Source: Paucihalobacter sp036825875 (GTDB lineage: Bacteria; Bacteroidota; Bacteroidia; Flavobacteriales; Flavobacteriaceae). From it: a stretch of 64,000 nucleotides of DNA. Below are positions 44,557 to 53,764 of the stretch, in pieces. The DNA is taken from positions 1 to 64,000 of the forward strand of contig NZ_DAISXK010000007.1 of the NCBI RefSeq assembly GCF_036825875.1. Direction: 5' to 3'. The notes beneath the pieces are model-generated. The model worked only from the letters and a program-made list of their open reading frames with translations, did no database searches and was not told where the DNA came from. Each line of letters begins with the position of its first letter. The stretch's first letter is position 1. A program made the position numbers and the translations under genes.

Positions 44557-44674
44557 CAATATATAGGTGCCTTTCCCACACGATGTAACATTAAATTAGC
44601 ATATATCGAAATAAGAAAAAGTTATGCTTTAACAGATTTGTAAAAGCATATAAAATTAAAACATTAGCGTGGTA

Positions 44675-44911
44675 CTATGATGATATTGAGTGTGGCGTGG
44701 GTTTTCGTTTTAAAATGAATAAATGCCTCAACAATATTTGTATTGTAAAATTTGAAGCAAAGTTATCATTTAAATTAGTGTAGAATTCTTCTGATGTTTT
44801 ATGACCGCAGCAACTGCAAATAATTGCAGGTTTTGATGCATTGTTTTTGACCTTGAAAAAATTATGGCCAAAAATAGCACACGGCGCACTGTTGTGTGAC
44901 GTTAGTTTCAT
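44675..44911 (-). CDS. small zinc-ribbon-like protein
   Basis: A 78-residue cytoplasmic protein of unknown function. The pattern C-x3-GH (CAIFGH) followed by CSCCGHKT after 17 residues resembles the two halves of a small metal-binding ribbon, as in DUF1660-type proteins. Two related proteins lie at 46117-46338 and 46390-46671. The C-terminal third (LLRHLFILKRKPTPHSISS) is basic and unlike the other two. No promoter is evident. Confidence 0.5.
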   Translation of the reverse strand: MKLTSHNSAPCAIFGHNFFKVKNNASKPAIICSCCGHKTSEEFYTNLNDNFASNFTIQILLRHLFILKRKPTPHSISS

Positions 44912-45006
44912 AGGTTATGTTAGATTTAGGGATGGGAAAAGTACAAAAACAATACTTATTACGGGTTGAAATACCAATATTTTCGACGAAGTGCTTAAAA
45001 AATTAA

Positions 45007-45070
45007 TATTTTTGCATTGTAGTTTTAATGAACCTAAGCTAACAGAATAATTTTAAAGTGGTTATTTTTG
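45007..45070 (+). promoter_or_regulatory. two -7 boxes (both TATTTTTG) upstream of thiL
   Basis: Identical boxes at 45007-45014 and 45063-45070. The second ends 4 nt before the thiL ATG, so only the first leaves a normal leader; the second would give a leaderless message. Confidence 0.4.
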
Positions 45071-45074
45071 CACT

Positions 45075-46115
45075 ATGACAGAAGATACAAACAATACAAG
45101 AACGCCATTAAGTGAACTGGGAGAGTTTACACTTATTAACCACTTAACTAGGAACTTTTTAAATAAGCGAAATACTTCCATTAAAGGAGTAGGAGACGAT
45201 GCTGCCGTAATTGATCCATGCAATGAACAAGTTGTTTTGACTACGGACATATTGATTGAAGGAGTTCATTTTGATTTGAGCTATATGCCTCTAAAACATC
45301 TTGGTTATAAGGCTGTTGTCGTAAATCTGTCTGATGTTTGCGCAATGAATGCTATACCTACACAAGTAACAGTTTCTATTGCTGTTTCTAATAGATTTTC
45401 TGTGGAAGCTTTAGAAGATTTCTACGCTGGAATCAAAACGGCATGTGATATTTATGATGTGGACTTGGTAGGTGGTGATACCACGAGTTCTGTAACAGGA
45501 TTGGTTATTTCTGTTACTGCTATTGGTATGATAAAGTCAGAAAATATAGTTTATCGAAACGGCGCTAAACCTAATGATTTGTTGGTAGTTACAGGCGATA
45601 TCGGGGGTGCTTATATGGGTTTGCAAGTTTTAGAACGCGAAAAAGAGGTTTTTAAAGTCAATCCAAATAACCAGCCAGATTTATCCATGTATTCTTACAT
45701 TATCGAAAGGCAGTTAAAGCCTGAAGCTAGAAAGGATATTGTGGAATTATTGAAGAATCTTAAAGTAAAACCAACATCTATGATTGATATCAGTGATGGA
45801 CTATCTTCTGAAATCATTCATTTGTGTAAACAAAGCGAGGTCGGAGTTGAATTATATGAAAACAAAATTCCTTTAGACCCGCAAGTTATCTCAGTTTGTG
45901 AAGAATTTGATTTAGATAGCACAACAATCGCCTTAAGTGGAGGCGAAGATTACGAACTTTTAATGACAGTGTCGCAACAAGATTACGATAAAATTAAAGG
46001 TAATCCTAACTTAACAGTTATTGGTTTTATTACAGAAGCAGCTGCAGGGATGAATTTAATTACTAGAGCTGAAACAAAAATTGAATTAATTGCCAGAGGT
46101 TGGAAATCGTTTTAG
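45075..46115 (+). CDS. thiL: thiamine-monophosphate kinase
   Basis: Phosphorylates thiamine phosphate to the cofactor thiamine diphosphate. The 346-residue PurM-like ATPase has GVGDDAAVIDP near the N-terminus, LTTDILIEGVHFDL, VVNLSDVCAMNAIP, LVGGDTTSS and the glycine-rich VTGDIGGAYMGLQVL, and SMIDISDGLSSEI. ALSGGEDYELLMT is the C-terminal family motif. No other thiamine genes are nearby. It is flanked on both sides by genes for small ribbon-like proteins. Confidence 0.95.
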   Translation: MTEDTNNTRTPLSELGEFTLINHLTRNFLNKRNTSIKGVGDDAAVIDPCNEQVVLTTDILIEGVHFDLSYMPLKHLGYKAVVVNLSDVCAMNAIPTQVTVSIAVSNRFSVEALEDFYAGIKTACDIYDVDLVGGDTTSSVTGLVISVTAIGMIKSENIVYRNGAKPNDLLVVTGDIGGAYMGLQVLEREKEVFKVNPNNQPDLSMYSYIIERQLKPEARKDIVELLKNLKVKPTSMIDISDGLSSEIIHLCKQSEVGVELYENKIPLDPQVISVCEEFDLDSTTIALSGGEDYELLMTVSQQDYDKIKGNPNLTVIGFITEAAAGMNLITRAETKIELIARGWKSF

Positions 46116-46116
46116 A

Positions 46117-46338
46117 TTAGCTACTTAAAGATACTTTTTTTGACTTTCTAATTTGATGGATACGCTCTAAAGTTTGATTGATCTCTTTGCGTTTATCGTT
46201 GAGCAGAATTATTTTACCATTACTTGAAGTGGTTGCTTGCTGACTGCAGTTTTTACACTTATACTCTTTAACATGATTAGTGACGTGTTTGGTAATAACT
46301 AATTTGTGGCCGTACAGTGCACAGTTGAGATGTTTCAT
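46117..46338 (-). CDS. small zinc-ribbon-like protein, tandem copy 1
   Basis: A 73-residue protein with CALYGH and, 19 residues later, CKNC, which fits a minimal metal-binding ribbon. It is clearly a paralogue of the next gene: both share KxVTxHVKEYxCKxC, QxTTxSxG and EINxxLERI/V. MKHLNCALYGH at 46338 is the start by analogy; an in-frame ATG 16 codons upstream adds unrelated sequence. Function is unknown. Confidence 0.6.
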   Translation of the reverse strand: MKHLNCALYGHKLVITKHVTNHVKEYKCKNCSQQATTSSNGKIILLNDKRKEINQTLERIHQIRKSKKVSLSS

Positions 46339-46389
46339 TTCTTTAAAATTGCTATTAATAGAGGTCTTTAAAGATATGAAATACAAATG

Positions 46390-46671
46390 TTATGCAATAT
46401 TTCTCAACTCATAAATCGATGAAGTGAACGATTTTTCCTTCAAGCGCAGTCTTTTACTATTGTAAACACGTTCTAAAACACGATTGATCTCTTGATATTT
46501 GGGCGTTAAAGCTGTTAAATTTCCTTTGCTATCGGTTGTTAGTTGATGGTTACAACACTTGCAAGTGTACTCTTTAACATGAGATGTTACATTTTTGCTT
46601 ACCTCATATCTATGGCCAATAAGTTCACAAACAAACTTTAAGGCGCTTTGCTGAGTAGTAGGTTTTTTCAT
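46390..46671 (-). CDS. small zinc-ribbon-like protein, tandem copy 2
   Basis: A 93-residue paralogue of the protein at 46117-46338, with CELIGH, then KNVTSHVKEYTCKCC and QLTTDSKGNLTAL. It has longer N- and C-terminal tails. The genes lie tandemly on the minus strand with a 51-bp gap and probably arose by local duplication. No function can be assigned. Confidence 0.62.
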   Translation of the reverse strand: MKKPTTQQSALKFVCELIGHRYEVSKNVTSHVKEYTCKCCNHQLTTDSKGNLTALTPKYQEINRVLERVYNSKRLRLKEKSFTSSIYELRNIA

Positions 46672-46731
46672 GTCCGTGGATTTTAAGAATGCTTAAATTT
46701 AGGAAAACATTCACAATTAAACGTCTAAAAG

Positions 46732-47520
46732 CTATAACTTTTCGACGAAAGAACTAATTATGTAAGAAAATTCTTTAATATTTTCTACATGACTCATGTG
46801 TCCACCCTCAAGTTCATGAAATTCGCCATTTAAATATGGTTTTAATACTGAAAGGTGTTTTTGATCAATAACCGTGTCATAAGTTCCTGTTACAATAAGG
46901 GTTTTTATTTTACCATCTGCAATCACATGTTTTAAATCGCTTCTTACTTTCATGCCTTCTAGCGCCGCGATAATTCCTTGAACACCGGTATTAAGTGCTT
47001 GATTTTGAATTTTATTAATTGATGGTTCCAATTTTTTATGGTTTTCAATCCAAAATAACTGTTTAATGGATTCCGCTATAAATGATGTTCTGTGTTTTTT
47101 AACTGCAGTAATAGCTCTGGTCCTATTTTGTTTCTTTTCTTCTGAATCTGCCGATGTTGTTGAATTAAGCAATCCAAGACCAATAATACTTTTAGGGAAC
47201 TTGTTGGCCAAAGCCAAGCTTACATAACCACCCATTGAATGGCCAAAAACCACATAACGTCGCAATTTAAGATGATCTAAAACCGCCTTAACGGCTTCAG
47301 CCATGTCGTCCATAGTATGCACATAAGCTAACGAATCGGTTTTACCGTGCCCCAGTAAATCTATACATATAATTCTGTATGAAGGTTTTATTGTTGATAT
47401 GAGTGTTTCCCACATTTCAAGATTTTCTAGAAATCCATGCAAAAAAACCAAAGCACGTCCTTTTCCTCTTTCTTTATAATGAATAGAAATGCCTTTGTAA
47501 TTAATGAATTCAGAAATCAC
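46732..47520 (-). CDS. alpha/beta hydrolase
   Basis: A 262-residue cytoplasmic hydrolase. The oxyanion-hole region is FLHGFLENLEMWE, the nucleophile elbow is FGHSMGGYVSLA, the acid is in VTGTYDTVIDQK and the catalytic His is in ELEGGHMSHVEN. The substrate is unknown; the overall form suits small ester or C-C hydrolases. The start is GTG at 47520, 11 bp after the stop of the M24 peptidase gene, so the two are co-transcribed. Confidence 0.88.
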   Translation of the reverse strand: MISEFINYKGISIHYKERGKGRALVFLHGFLENLEMWETLISTIKPSYRIICIDLLGHGKTDSLAYVHTMDDMAEAVKAVLDHLKLRRYVVFGHSMGGYVSLALANKFPKSIIGLGLLNSTTSADSEEKKQNRTRAITAVKKHRTSFIAESIKQLFWIENHKKLEPSINKIQNQALNTGVQGIIAALEGMKVRSDLKHVIADGKIKTLIVTGTYDTVIDQKHLSVLKPYLNGEFHELEGGHMSHVENIKEFSYIISSFVEKL

Positions 47521-47531
47521 TGTAAAATTGA

Positions 47532-48824
47532 TTAAGAGTTCATGATGTCTTCAATTTCGTCAACTTCAATTGGAATGTTTCTCATAAGGTTTAATGGTTC
47601 ACCCGACGGCTGTACAACCAAGTCGTCTTCTAATCGTATCCCAAATCCTTCCTCAGGGATATAAATTCCTGGTTCTACAGTAAACACCATATTGGGCTCG
47701 ATTGGTGAATGTAACAATCCATAGTCATGGGTATCTAAGCCAATATGATGGCTCGTGCCGTGCATAAAATATTTTTTGTAAGCTGGCCAATCGGGATTTT
47801 CATTTTGTACATCAGCTTTATCAAGCAAACCCAATCCAAGTAATTCGGAAGTCATTAATTTCCCTACTTCAACATGATAAGATTCCCAATAGGCTCCAGG
47901 AATCAAAAGTTTACTAGCTTCATTTTTCACTCTATTTACAGCATTGTATACTTCTTTTTGGCGCTTAGTAAATTTGCCGGAAACCGGAATTGTTCTAGTC
48001 ATATCCGAGCTGTAATTGGCATATTCAGCACCCACATCAAGTAATATTAAATCACCTTTTTTGCATTGATTGTTGTTTTGAATGTAATGCAATACATTGG
48101 CATTATTGCCCGATGCAATAATAGGAGTATAAGCAAACCCTTTGGAGCGATTGCGCAAAAATTCGTGCATAAATTCGGCTTCAATTTCGTATTCCCAAAC
48201 ATTGGGTTTTACAAAATTTAAAATCCGTCGGAAACCTTTTTCGGTAATATCACAGGCTTGTTGCATCAGATCAATTTCTATGGCATCTTTTACGGATCTT
48301 AATTTCTGTAAAATGGGATTACTTTTTGCAACTTGATGTGCGGGATATTTGTTTTTTAACCATTTGGTAAAGCGATCCTCTCGGGTTTCGGTTTCTACAT
48401 TAGCTCTGTAGTGTTCATTGGTATTGATATATACCGTTTCGCTTTGGGTCATTAATTCAAAAAGAATTTTTTCTAAATCTTGAAGCCAATACACTGTTGT
48501 TACGCCCGAAGTCTCAAAGGCTTTTTCTTTAGTGAGTTTTTCACCTTCCCAAACCGCAATATGCGCATTGGTTTCTTTAAGGAATAAAATTTCTCGATGT
48601 TTTTCTTTTGGACTATCAGGAAATATAACCAGTACACTTTCCTCTTGATCCACACCACTCAAGTAAAAAATATCGCGATGCTGTTGAAAAGGCATGGTGC
48701 TGTCAGCACCAATAGGGTAAATATCGTTAGAATTAAAAATAGCCAAGCTTTTAGGCTTCATTTGAGAAGCAAAATTTTGGCGGTTTTCTATAAAAAGTGA
48801 GTTGTTTATTTGAGAATATTTCAT
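47532..48824 (-). CDS. pepP: Xaa-Pro aminopeptidase (M24B family)
   Basis: Removes N-terminal residues ahead of proline. The ~430-residue protein has a creatinase-like N-domain (about 1-170) and a pita-bread catalytic domain. The dimetal ligands are visible: Asp in LLDVGAEYANYSSDMTR (both), His in HGTSHHIGLDTHDYG, Glu in FTVEPGIYIPEEG and Glu in GIRLEDDLVV. ATG at 48824 (MKYSQINNSLF) is preferred over a TTG nine codons upstream that would overlap the -7 box at 48849-48856. Confidence 0.93.
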   Translation of the reverse strand: MKYSQINNSLFIENRQNFASQMKPKSLAIFNSNDIYPIGADSTMPFQQHRDIFYLSGVDQEESVLVIFPDSPKEKHREILFLKETNAHIAVWEGEKLTKEKAFETSGVTTVYWLQDLEKILFELMTQSETVYINTNEHYRANVETETREDRFTKWLKNKYPAHQVAKSNPILQKLRSVKDAIEIDLMQQACDITEKGFRRILNFVKPNVWEYEIEAEFMHEFLRNRSKGFAYTPIIASGNNANVLHYIQNNNQCKKGDLILLDVGAEYANYSSDMTRTIPVSGKFTKRQKEVYNAVNRVKNEASKLLIPGAYWESYHVEVGKLMTSELLGLGLLDKADVQNENPDWPAYKKYFMHGTSHHIGLDTHDYGLLHSPIEPNMVFTVEPGIYIPEEGFGIRLEDDLVVQPSGEPLNLMRNIPIEVDEIEDIMNS

Positions 48825-48848
48825 GATAAAAAAAGTTTTATTGGTATA

Positions 48849-48856
48849 CAAATGTA
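48849..48856 (-). promoter_or_regulatory. -7 box (TACATTTG) of pepP
   Basis: Exact TAnnTTTG on the minus strand, 25 nt before the pepP ATG. Confidence 0.5.
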
Positions 48857-48885
48857 AGGATGTTACCTATAATTACACTATTCTT

Positions 48886-48907
48886 TATATTTGACAACTT
48901 ATATTTG
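48886..48907 (+). promoter_or_regulatory. two -7 boxes (both TATATTTG) upstream of the secreted metalloprotease gene
   Basis: Identical boxes at 48886-48893 and 48900-48907, 14 nt apart, before the ATG at 48918. The first leaves a usable leader; the second would give almost none. Confidence 0.45.
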
Positions 48908-48917
48908 ATATAATATC

Positions 48918-50690
48918 ATGAATTTATTAAAGTCTACTTTTTTTTCGATAATAGTTATGTCATTTTCATTGGCGTTTGCCCAAGAACTATTATACGAAGT
49001 TTCGATGCAGGAACAAATTGAAAACTCCCATGTAATTATTGAGGGCAAAGTAGTGTCAAAAGTCTCATATTGGAATTCTCAACAAACCAACATATTTACC
49101 GTTAATACTGTTGAGGTACACAAATTTTTTAAAGGAAATAGCGCCTCACAGGTTGAAATTATTACACCTGGAGGTACAGTTGGCTTAACAGCTGAAATGG
49201 TCATTCCTTCTTTAGAACTGGTACCAAACGACGAAGGTTTGTTTATGTTGCAAACTGCGGATCTAAACCTGCAAAGAAGCGAAACAAATACGCCTGTGTA
49301 TGCTGCTTTTAGCGACACACAAGGATTTTATAAATATAACTATTCTAACAATTCTGCTGTTAATCCGTTTAATCAAATATTTGGTATTGATGATAATTTT
49401 TATCAAAACATTATTCATCAAACGCAAACCGCACCTGTAAAAATTACCAATTTTGACGTCAACGAGCAATTGGACGTTTTAAATCAAAACAGAGGAATTA
49501 ATAACGTTTCAAGCATTTCACCAACAGTATCTGCAGCGGGAACGGGTTCAATATTAACTATTAATGGCGTAGGTTTTGCACCTGCCGGATTAACCGGTAC
49601 CATATCATTTCCAGATGCTAACAATGGTGGCGCAACTTATTTTGAAACTTTAGAATCTCAGGTAATTAGTTGGACAGACACACAAATACAAGTGGAAATT
49701 CCTTCTCGTGCAGGAACCGGTCAGGTAAGAATCGATACGTTTATTGGTCCGGTATTTACATCGGTATTAACGATAGATTATGCCCAACTTAATGTGGTTT
49801 CTGATTTTACAGGCGTACCTAGGGCGTATCAAACACAACATGTTGACGAGAATTTTATTGGGGGAATGACCTGGCAAATGAACAATAATTTCAATAATAA
49901 CGTTCCCGCGAGAGACTCATTTATCAGATCATTCGATACCTGGGTTTGTGAAACTGGTATAAATTGGATTTTAGGTAGCTCTACGGCCGTTGACGTAGCT
50001 GAATTCGATAATATTAATATTGTGCGCTTCGACGTTGGTGCCGAACTGCCAGCTGGTGTTTTAGGTAGAACCTCGTCTTATTGGAATGGTTGTGCCCAGG
50101 GCCCTGACGTAAATTGGTTTGTTGCAGAGCTCGATATTGTCTATAATGATGGAATTAATTGGAATTTTGGTCCAGGATTTCCATCTCCGGGTCAAATTGA
50201 CTTTGAGTCAGTTTCTGTTCATGAACTTGGGCATGCACATCAACTAGGCCACGTTATCGATAATAGTAAAATTATGTTTTGGTCTGCTGGACCAGGATCT
50301 GCAAATAGAATCTTGTCTGATGAAGATATTGCAGGAGCAAATGACGTTCAAAGCCGAAGCACTTCTAATCCTGTTTGTGGATTGGAAGTTATGACAAATA
50401 CCAGCTCCAGTTGTTTTTTAAGTGTTTCAGATGAATTCGTGGCTGAAAGTATTTACTTGTTTCCCAATCCAACCAAAGATGTTCTCAATATTACATTGCG
50501 TAGCGGTATTACTCTGAATAATATCCAAATTTATGATTTAAGCGGTAAATTAGTATTAAAGCATACTGTTAAAAAAGAACAATTAAGCAACAATATTCAA
50601 TTGTTTGTTTCGAATTTCAGCAGTGGCATGTACTTTGTTGAACTAAACAGAGGGTCTACAAAAACTGTAAAAAAATTATTGATAGAATAA
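48918..50690 (+). CDS. secreted metzincin-like zinc protease with IPT/TIG domain and T9SS type A sorting domain
   Basis: A 590-residue exported protease. A signal peptide (ends near LAFAQ) and an N-terminal domain (about 22-190) precede an IPT/TIG beta-sandwich (about 195-285). The protease core carries HELGHAHQLGH at residues 435-445: zinc ligands His435, His439 and His445, catalytic Glu436. The metzincin Gly at position 8 of the motif is Gln442, a variant. A Met-turn candidate follows in KIMFWS. The last ~75 residues are a type A sorting signal (LFPNPTKDVLNI ... SSGMYFVELNRGSTKTVKKLLIE). It is released or surface-anchored through the type IX system; its substrate is unknown. Confidence 0.88.
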   Translation: MNLLKSTFFSIIVMSFSLAFAQELLYEVSMQEQIENSHVIIEGKVVSKVSYWNSQQTNIFTVNTVEVHKFFKGNSASQVEIITPGGTVGLTAEMVIPSLELVPNDEGLFMLQTADLNLQRSETNTPVYAAFSDTQGFYKYNYSNNSAVNPFNQIFGIDDNFYQNIIHQTQTAPVKITNFDVNEQLDVLNQNRGINNVSSISPTVSAAGTGSILTINGVGFAPAGLTGTISFPDANNGGATYFETLESQVISWTDTQIQVEIPSRAGTGQVRIDTFIGPVFTSVLTIDYAQLNVVSDFTGVPRAYQTQHVDENFIGGMTWQMNNNFNNNVPARDSFIRSFDTWVCETGINWILGSSTAVDVAEFDNINIVRFDVGAELPAGVLGRTSSYWNGCAQGPDVNWFVAELDIVYNDGINWNFGPGFPSPGQIDFESVSVHELGHAHQLGHVIDNSKIMFWSAGPGSANRILSDEDIAGANDVQSRSTSNPVCGLEVMTNTSSSCFLSVSDEFVAESIYLFPNPTKDVLNITLRSGITLNNIQIYDLSGKLVLKHTVKKEQLSNNIQLFVSNFSSGMYFVELNRGSTKTVKKLLIE

Positions 50691-50754
50691 TTTCTGACTT
50701 ATTTATATAATAAATGAGCTAATTTTTTAAAGGCAGCTTTTTTTAACCTTACCT

Positions 50755-50762
50755 TAGTTTTG
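50755..50762 (+). promoter_or_regulatory. -7 box (TAGTTTTG) upstream of the Asp-box propeller gene
   Basis: Exact TAnnTTTG 48 nt before the ATG at 50811. Confidence 0.45.
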
Positions 50763-50810
50763 GCCTACACAAAGAAATGCGTATTTTCATGCTATTAAAA
50801 ACCATCCCAC

Positions 50811-53630
50811 ATGAAACGCATTTTATTATTCCTCTTTTTAAACTTTTTACTTCTAAATTTTCACTTTTCTCAACCAGCACCAACAGATGCAAAAGACCTT
50901 GTAAATGCCTTAAAATCTCTCGAAGATTTACAAAACAATTCTTTAGTAAAACAAGTTGAATTTAAAAATATAGGCCCAACCATAATGAGTGGTCGCGTTA
51001 CAGATTTGGCTGTAAATCCCAATAATCCTTCGGAATTCTACGTGGCATATGCCTCAGGAGGTCTTTGGCATACCACTAATAACGGCACCAGTTTCACACC
51101 AATATTAGACAATAGCAATACCCAAAATGTCGGCGATATCGCTGTGCATTGGCCAAGCAGAACAATATGGGTCGGCACAGGAGAAAATAATGCCTCTCGA
51201 TCATCGTATGCAGGTATCGGGCTTTTAAAATCGACAGATAATGGAGAAAATTGGGAATTTATGGGATTGGCAGATTCGCATCATATAGGCCGCATTCTTA
51301 TTAATCCAAGCGATGTAAATGAAGTGGTTGTTGGCGTTACGGGCCATTTATACTCACCTAACAAAGAACGCGGAATTTATAAAACCTCCGACGGCGGAAA
51401 CAACTGGAAACAAACCTTGTTTGTCGATGATCTTAGCGGCATCATTGATATGCAACATAGTCCAGATAATTTTAATGTCATGTTCGCAACGGCTTGGACA
51501 AAAGACCGCAAGGCATGGAATTTTGAGGGCAGTGGCAATAATTCGGCTATTTTTAAAAGTACCGATGCAGGAAATACTTGGTTTAAAATCTCGACACCCG
51601 AAAGTGGATTTCCAACCGGTAACGGTGTCGGAAGAATAGGCTTAGCGGTTTATAATGACGATGTAATTTATACAATTCACGACAATCAATTTCGCAGGCC
51701 TTCAGTTGTAGCACAAAAGGAAAATGACGAACTAACCAAAGAAGATTTTAAAACAATATCCGTAGAAGCATTTTTGAACCTCGACGATAAGCGACTAAAT
51801 AATTATTTAAAATCGAATGGTTTTCAAGAAAAATACCGCGCCGAAAATGTAAAACATTTGGTTAGAAATGGTAACGTCAAACCGATTGATTTATCTAAAT
51901 ATCTAGAAGACGCCAACTCATTGTTATTTGATACCGAAGTTATTGGTGCCGAAGTTTACAAAAGTACCGATGGTGGAAAAACTTGGCGCAAAACACACAC
52001 TGATTATTTAGATGGTATTTATTATAGTTATGGTTATTACTTTGGTCATATTTACGTGTCTCCAGCCAATCAAGATCATATTTATATATATGGAGTTCCC
52101 ATTTTAAAATCTAAAGATGGCGGTAAGTCTTTTGAAAGCATGGATGCGGAAAATGTGCATGTCGATCATCATGCGCTTTGGATAAATCCTAAAAATCCAA
52201 ATCATATCATAAACGGTAACGATGGCGGCGTTAATATAACTTATGATGACGGTAAGAATTGGATTAAAAACAATTCAGAAGCTGTTGGTCAATATTATTA
52301 TATAAATGTTGACAATCAAAAACCATATCAAGTTTATGGAGGTTTACAAGACAATGGTGTTTGGGTTGGACCACATAATGCAAGAAATGATTTTAGATGG
52401 CAACAAACAGGCGAGTATCCTTGGAAATCGATTATGGGTGGTGATGGAATGCAGGTTCAAATTGATGAAAGAAATCCATCAATAGTTTATACTGGATTTC
52501 AGTTTGGAAACTATTTCAGATTAGATCGTGATAAAGGCACACAAACTTACATTCAACCTAAACATGAATTGGGCGAGAATCCTTATCGATTTAACTGGCA
52601 AACCCCAATTCTGTTGTCAAAACACAATCAAGATATTCTGTATTTCGGTGGCAATAAATTAATGCGTTCCATGAATCAAGGTAACAACTGGGAAGCTATA
52701 AGCCCCGATTTAACAAAAGGTGGACAAAAAGGAAATGTGGCCTATGGCACCATCACAAGTATCAGCGAAAGTCCGTTTCAATTTGGACTCATTTATACAG
52801 GTAGCGATGATGGATTGGTTTATATTACCAAAAACTCAGGAAGCTCATGGGATTTAATCACAAAAAACTTACCTAAGGATTTATGGGTGAGTCGCGTTAT
52901 TGCCTCTCAACATAAAAAAGAACGCGTATTTGTAACTTTGAACGGTTACCGCTGGGATGATTTTAAAACCTATGTTTATATAAGCGATGATTATGGCATA
53001 ACTTGGAAATCAATCTCGAGCAACATTGCAACATCACCAGTTAACGTGATAAAGGAAGACCCAGTAAATGCCGATATACTTTATTTAGGAACCGATAATG
53101 CCGCCTATGTGTCTTTGAACCTTGGCGAAAGTTGGGAGCTTTTTTCTAAAGGTATCCCTAAAGTAGCTGTGCACGATTTGGTGATACAACCAGAAGCAAA
53201 ACACTTACTTTTAGGAACGCACGGTCGCAGTATTTACAAAGCCGATATAGCGCCAATTCAAAAGTACAACAGCAATTTTTTAAGTACATCAACCACAATT
53301 TTCGAACTGGACCCTGTACGGTTTTCCCCACGTTGGGGCAGCAAGCGCCATGCTTGGTCTAATGCATTTGAACCCAAAATAAAGGTGGGATTTTTTAGTA
53401 ATACCAAGGAAATCAAAAGTATTTCAGTAATGGCTGAAGATGGCACTATTTTAAAAACAGAAACTTTTGACGCAGCTAAAGGATTTAATTATTGGACTTA
53501 TAATTTATCCGTTGGTCAAAATGCTGAAAAATTAGAATTAAAACCTGCTGCTAACGCAACTCTTTATCTGTCACAAGGAATGTACAGCATACAAATAGGC
53601 GATTCAAAAACAAGCTTGGAGGTGAAATAA
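50811..53630 (+). CDS. exported VPS10/sortilin-like beta-propeller protein (Asp-box repeats)
   Basis: A 939-residue exported protein. After the signal peptide, at least nine Asp-box motifs (SxDxGxxW type: STDNGENW, TSDGGNNW, STDAGNTW, STDGGKTW, SKDGGKSF, TYDDGKNW, SMNQGNNW, TKNSGSSW, SDDYGITW) are spread over most of the length, predicting one or two large beta-propellers as in sortilin and some glycoside hydrolases. About residues 295-390 form a helical insert (LTKEDFKTISVEAFLNLDD). No sialidase catalytic triad is evident, and no T9SS sorting signal is seen, so location beyond the inner membrane is uncertain. Substrate unknown. Confidence 0.85.
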   Translation: MKRILLFLFLNFLLLNFHFSQPAPTDAKDLVNALKSLEDLQNNSLVKQVEFKNIGPTIMSGRVTDLAVNPNNPSEFYVAYASGGLWHTTNNGTSFTPILDNSNTQNVGDIAVHWPSRTIWVGTGENNASRSSYAGIGLLKSTDNGENWEFMGLADSHHIGRILINPSDVNEVVVGVTGHLYSPNKERGIYKTSDGGNNWKQTLFVDDLSGIIDMQHSPDNFNVMFATAWTKDRKAWNFEGSGNNSAIFKSTDAGNTWFKISTPESGFPTGNGVGRIGLAVYNDDVIYTIHDNQFRRPSVVAQKENDELTKEDFKTISVEAFLNLDDKRLNNYLKSNGFQEKYRAENVKHLVRNGNVKPIDLSKYLEDANSLLFDTEVIGAEVYKSTDGGKTWRKTHTDYLDGIYYSYGYYFGHIYVSPANQDHIYIYGVPILKSKDGGKSFESMDAENVHVDHHALWINPKNPNHIINGNDGGVNITYDDGKNWIKNNSEAVGQYYYINVDNQKPYQVYGGLQDNGVWVGPHNARNDFRWQQTGEYPWKSIMGGDGMQVQIDERNPSIVYTGFQFGNYFRLDRDKGTQTYIQPKHELGENPYRFNWQTPILLSKHNQDILYFGGNKLMRSMNQGNNWEAISPDLTKGGQKGNVAYGTITSISESPFQFGLIYTGSDDGLVYITKNSGSSWDLITKNLPKDLWVSRVIASQHKKERVFVTLNGYRWDDFKTYVYISDDYGITWKSISSNIATSPVNVIKEDPVNADILYLGTDNAAYVSLNLGESWELFSKGIPKVAVHDLVIQPEAKHLLLGTHGRSIYKADIAPIQKYNSNFLSTSTTIFELDPVRFSPRWGSKRHAWSNAFEPKIKVGFFSNTKEIKSISVMAEDGTILKTETFDAAKGFNYWTYNLSVGQNAEKLELKPAANATLYLSQGMYSIQIGDSKTSLEVK

Positions 53631-53705
53631 TCTAAAGCAAGGCTATGTTTCTCTAATCCGCATTGTTTTTATCAATTATAAATAAATAATAAAAATAAAG
53701 TCTTA

Positions 53706-53736
53706 TTGTAAAAAATTACTTTGAGACGTATCTTTG
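53706..53736 (+). promoter_or_regulatory. promoter of the sdh operon (-33 TTG, -7 TATCTTTG)
   Basis: TTG at 53706-53708, 20 nt, then TATCTTTG at 53729-53736; the full Bacteroidota consensus with ideal spacing, 28 nt before the sdhC ATG. Confidence 0.75.
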
Positions 53737-53764
53737 TCAACAAATAATTAAATAATAGAACCCG

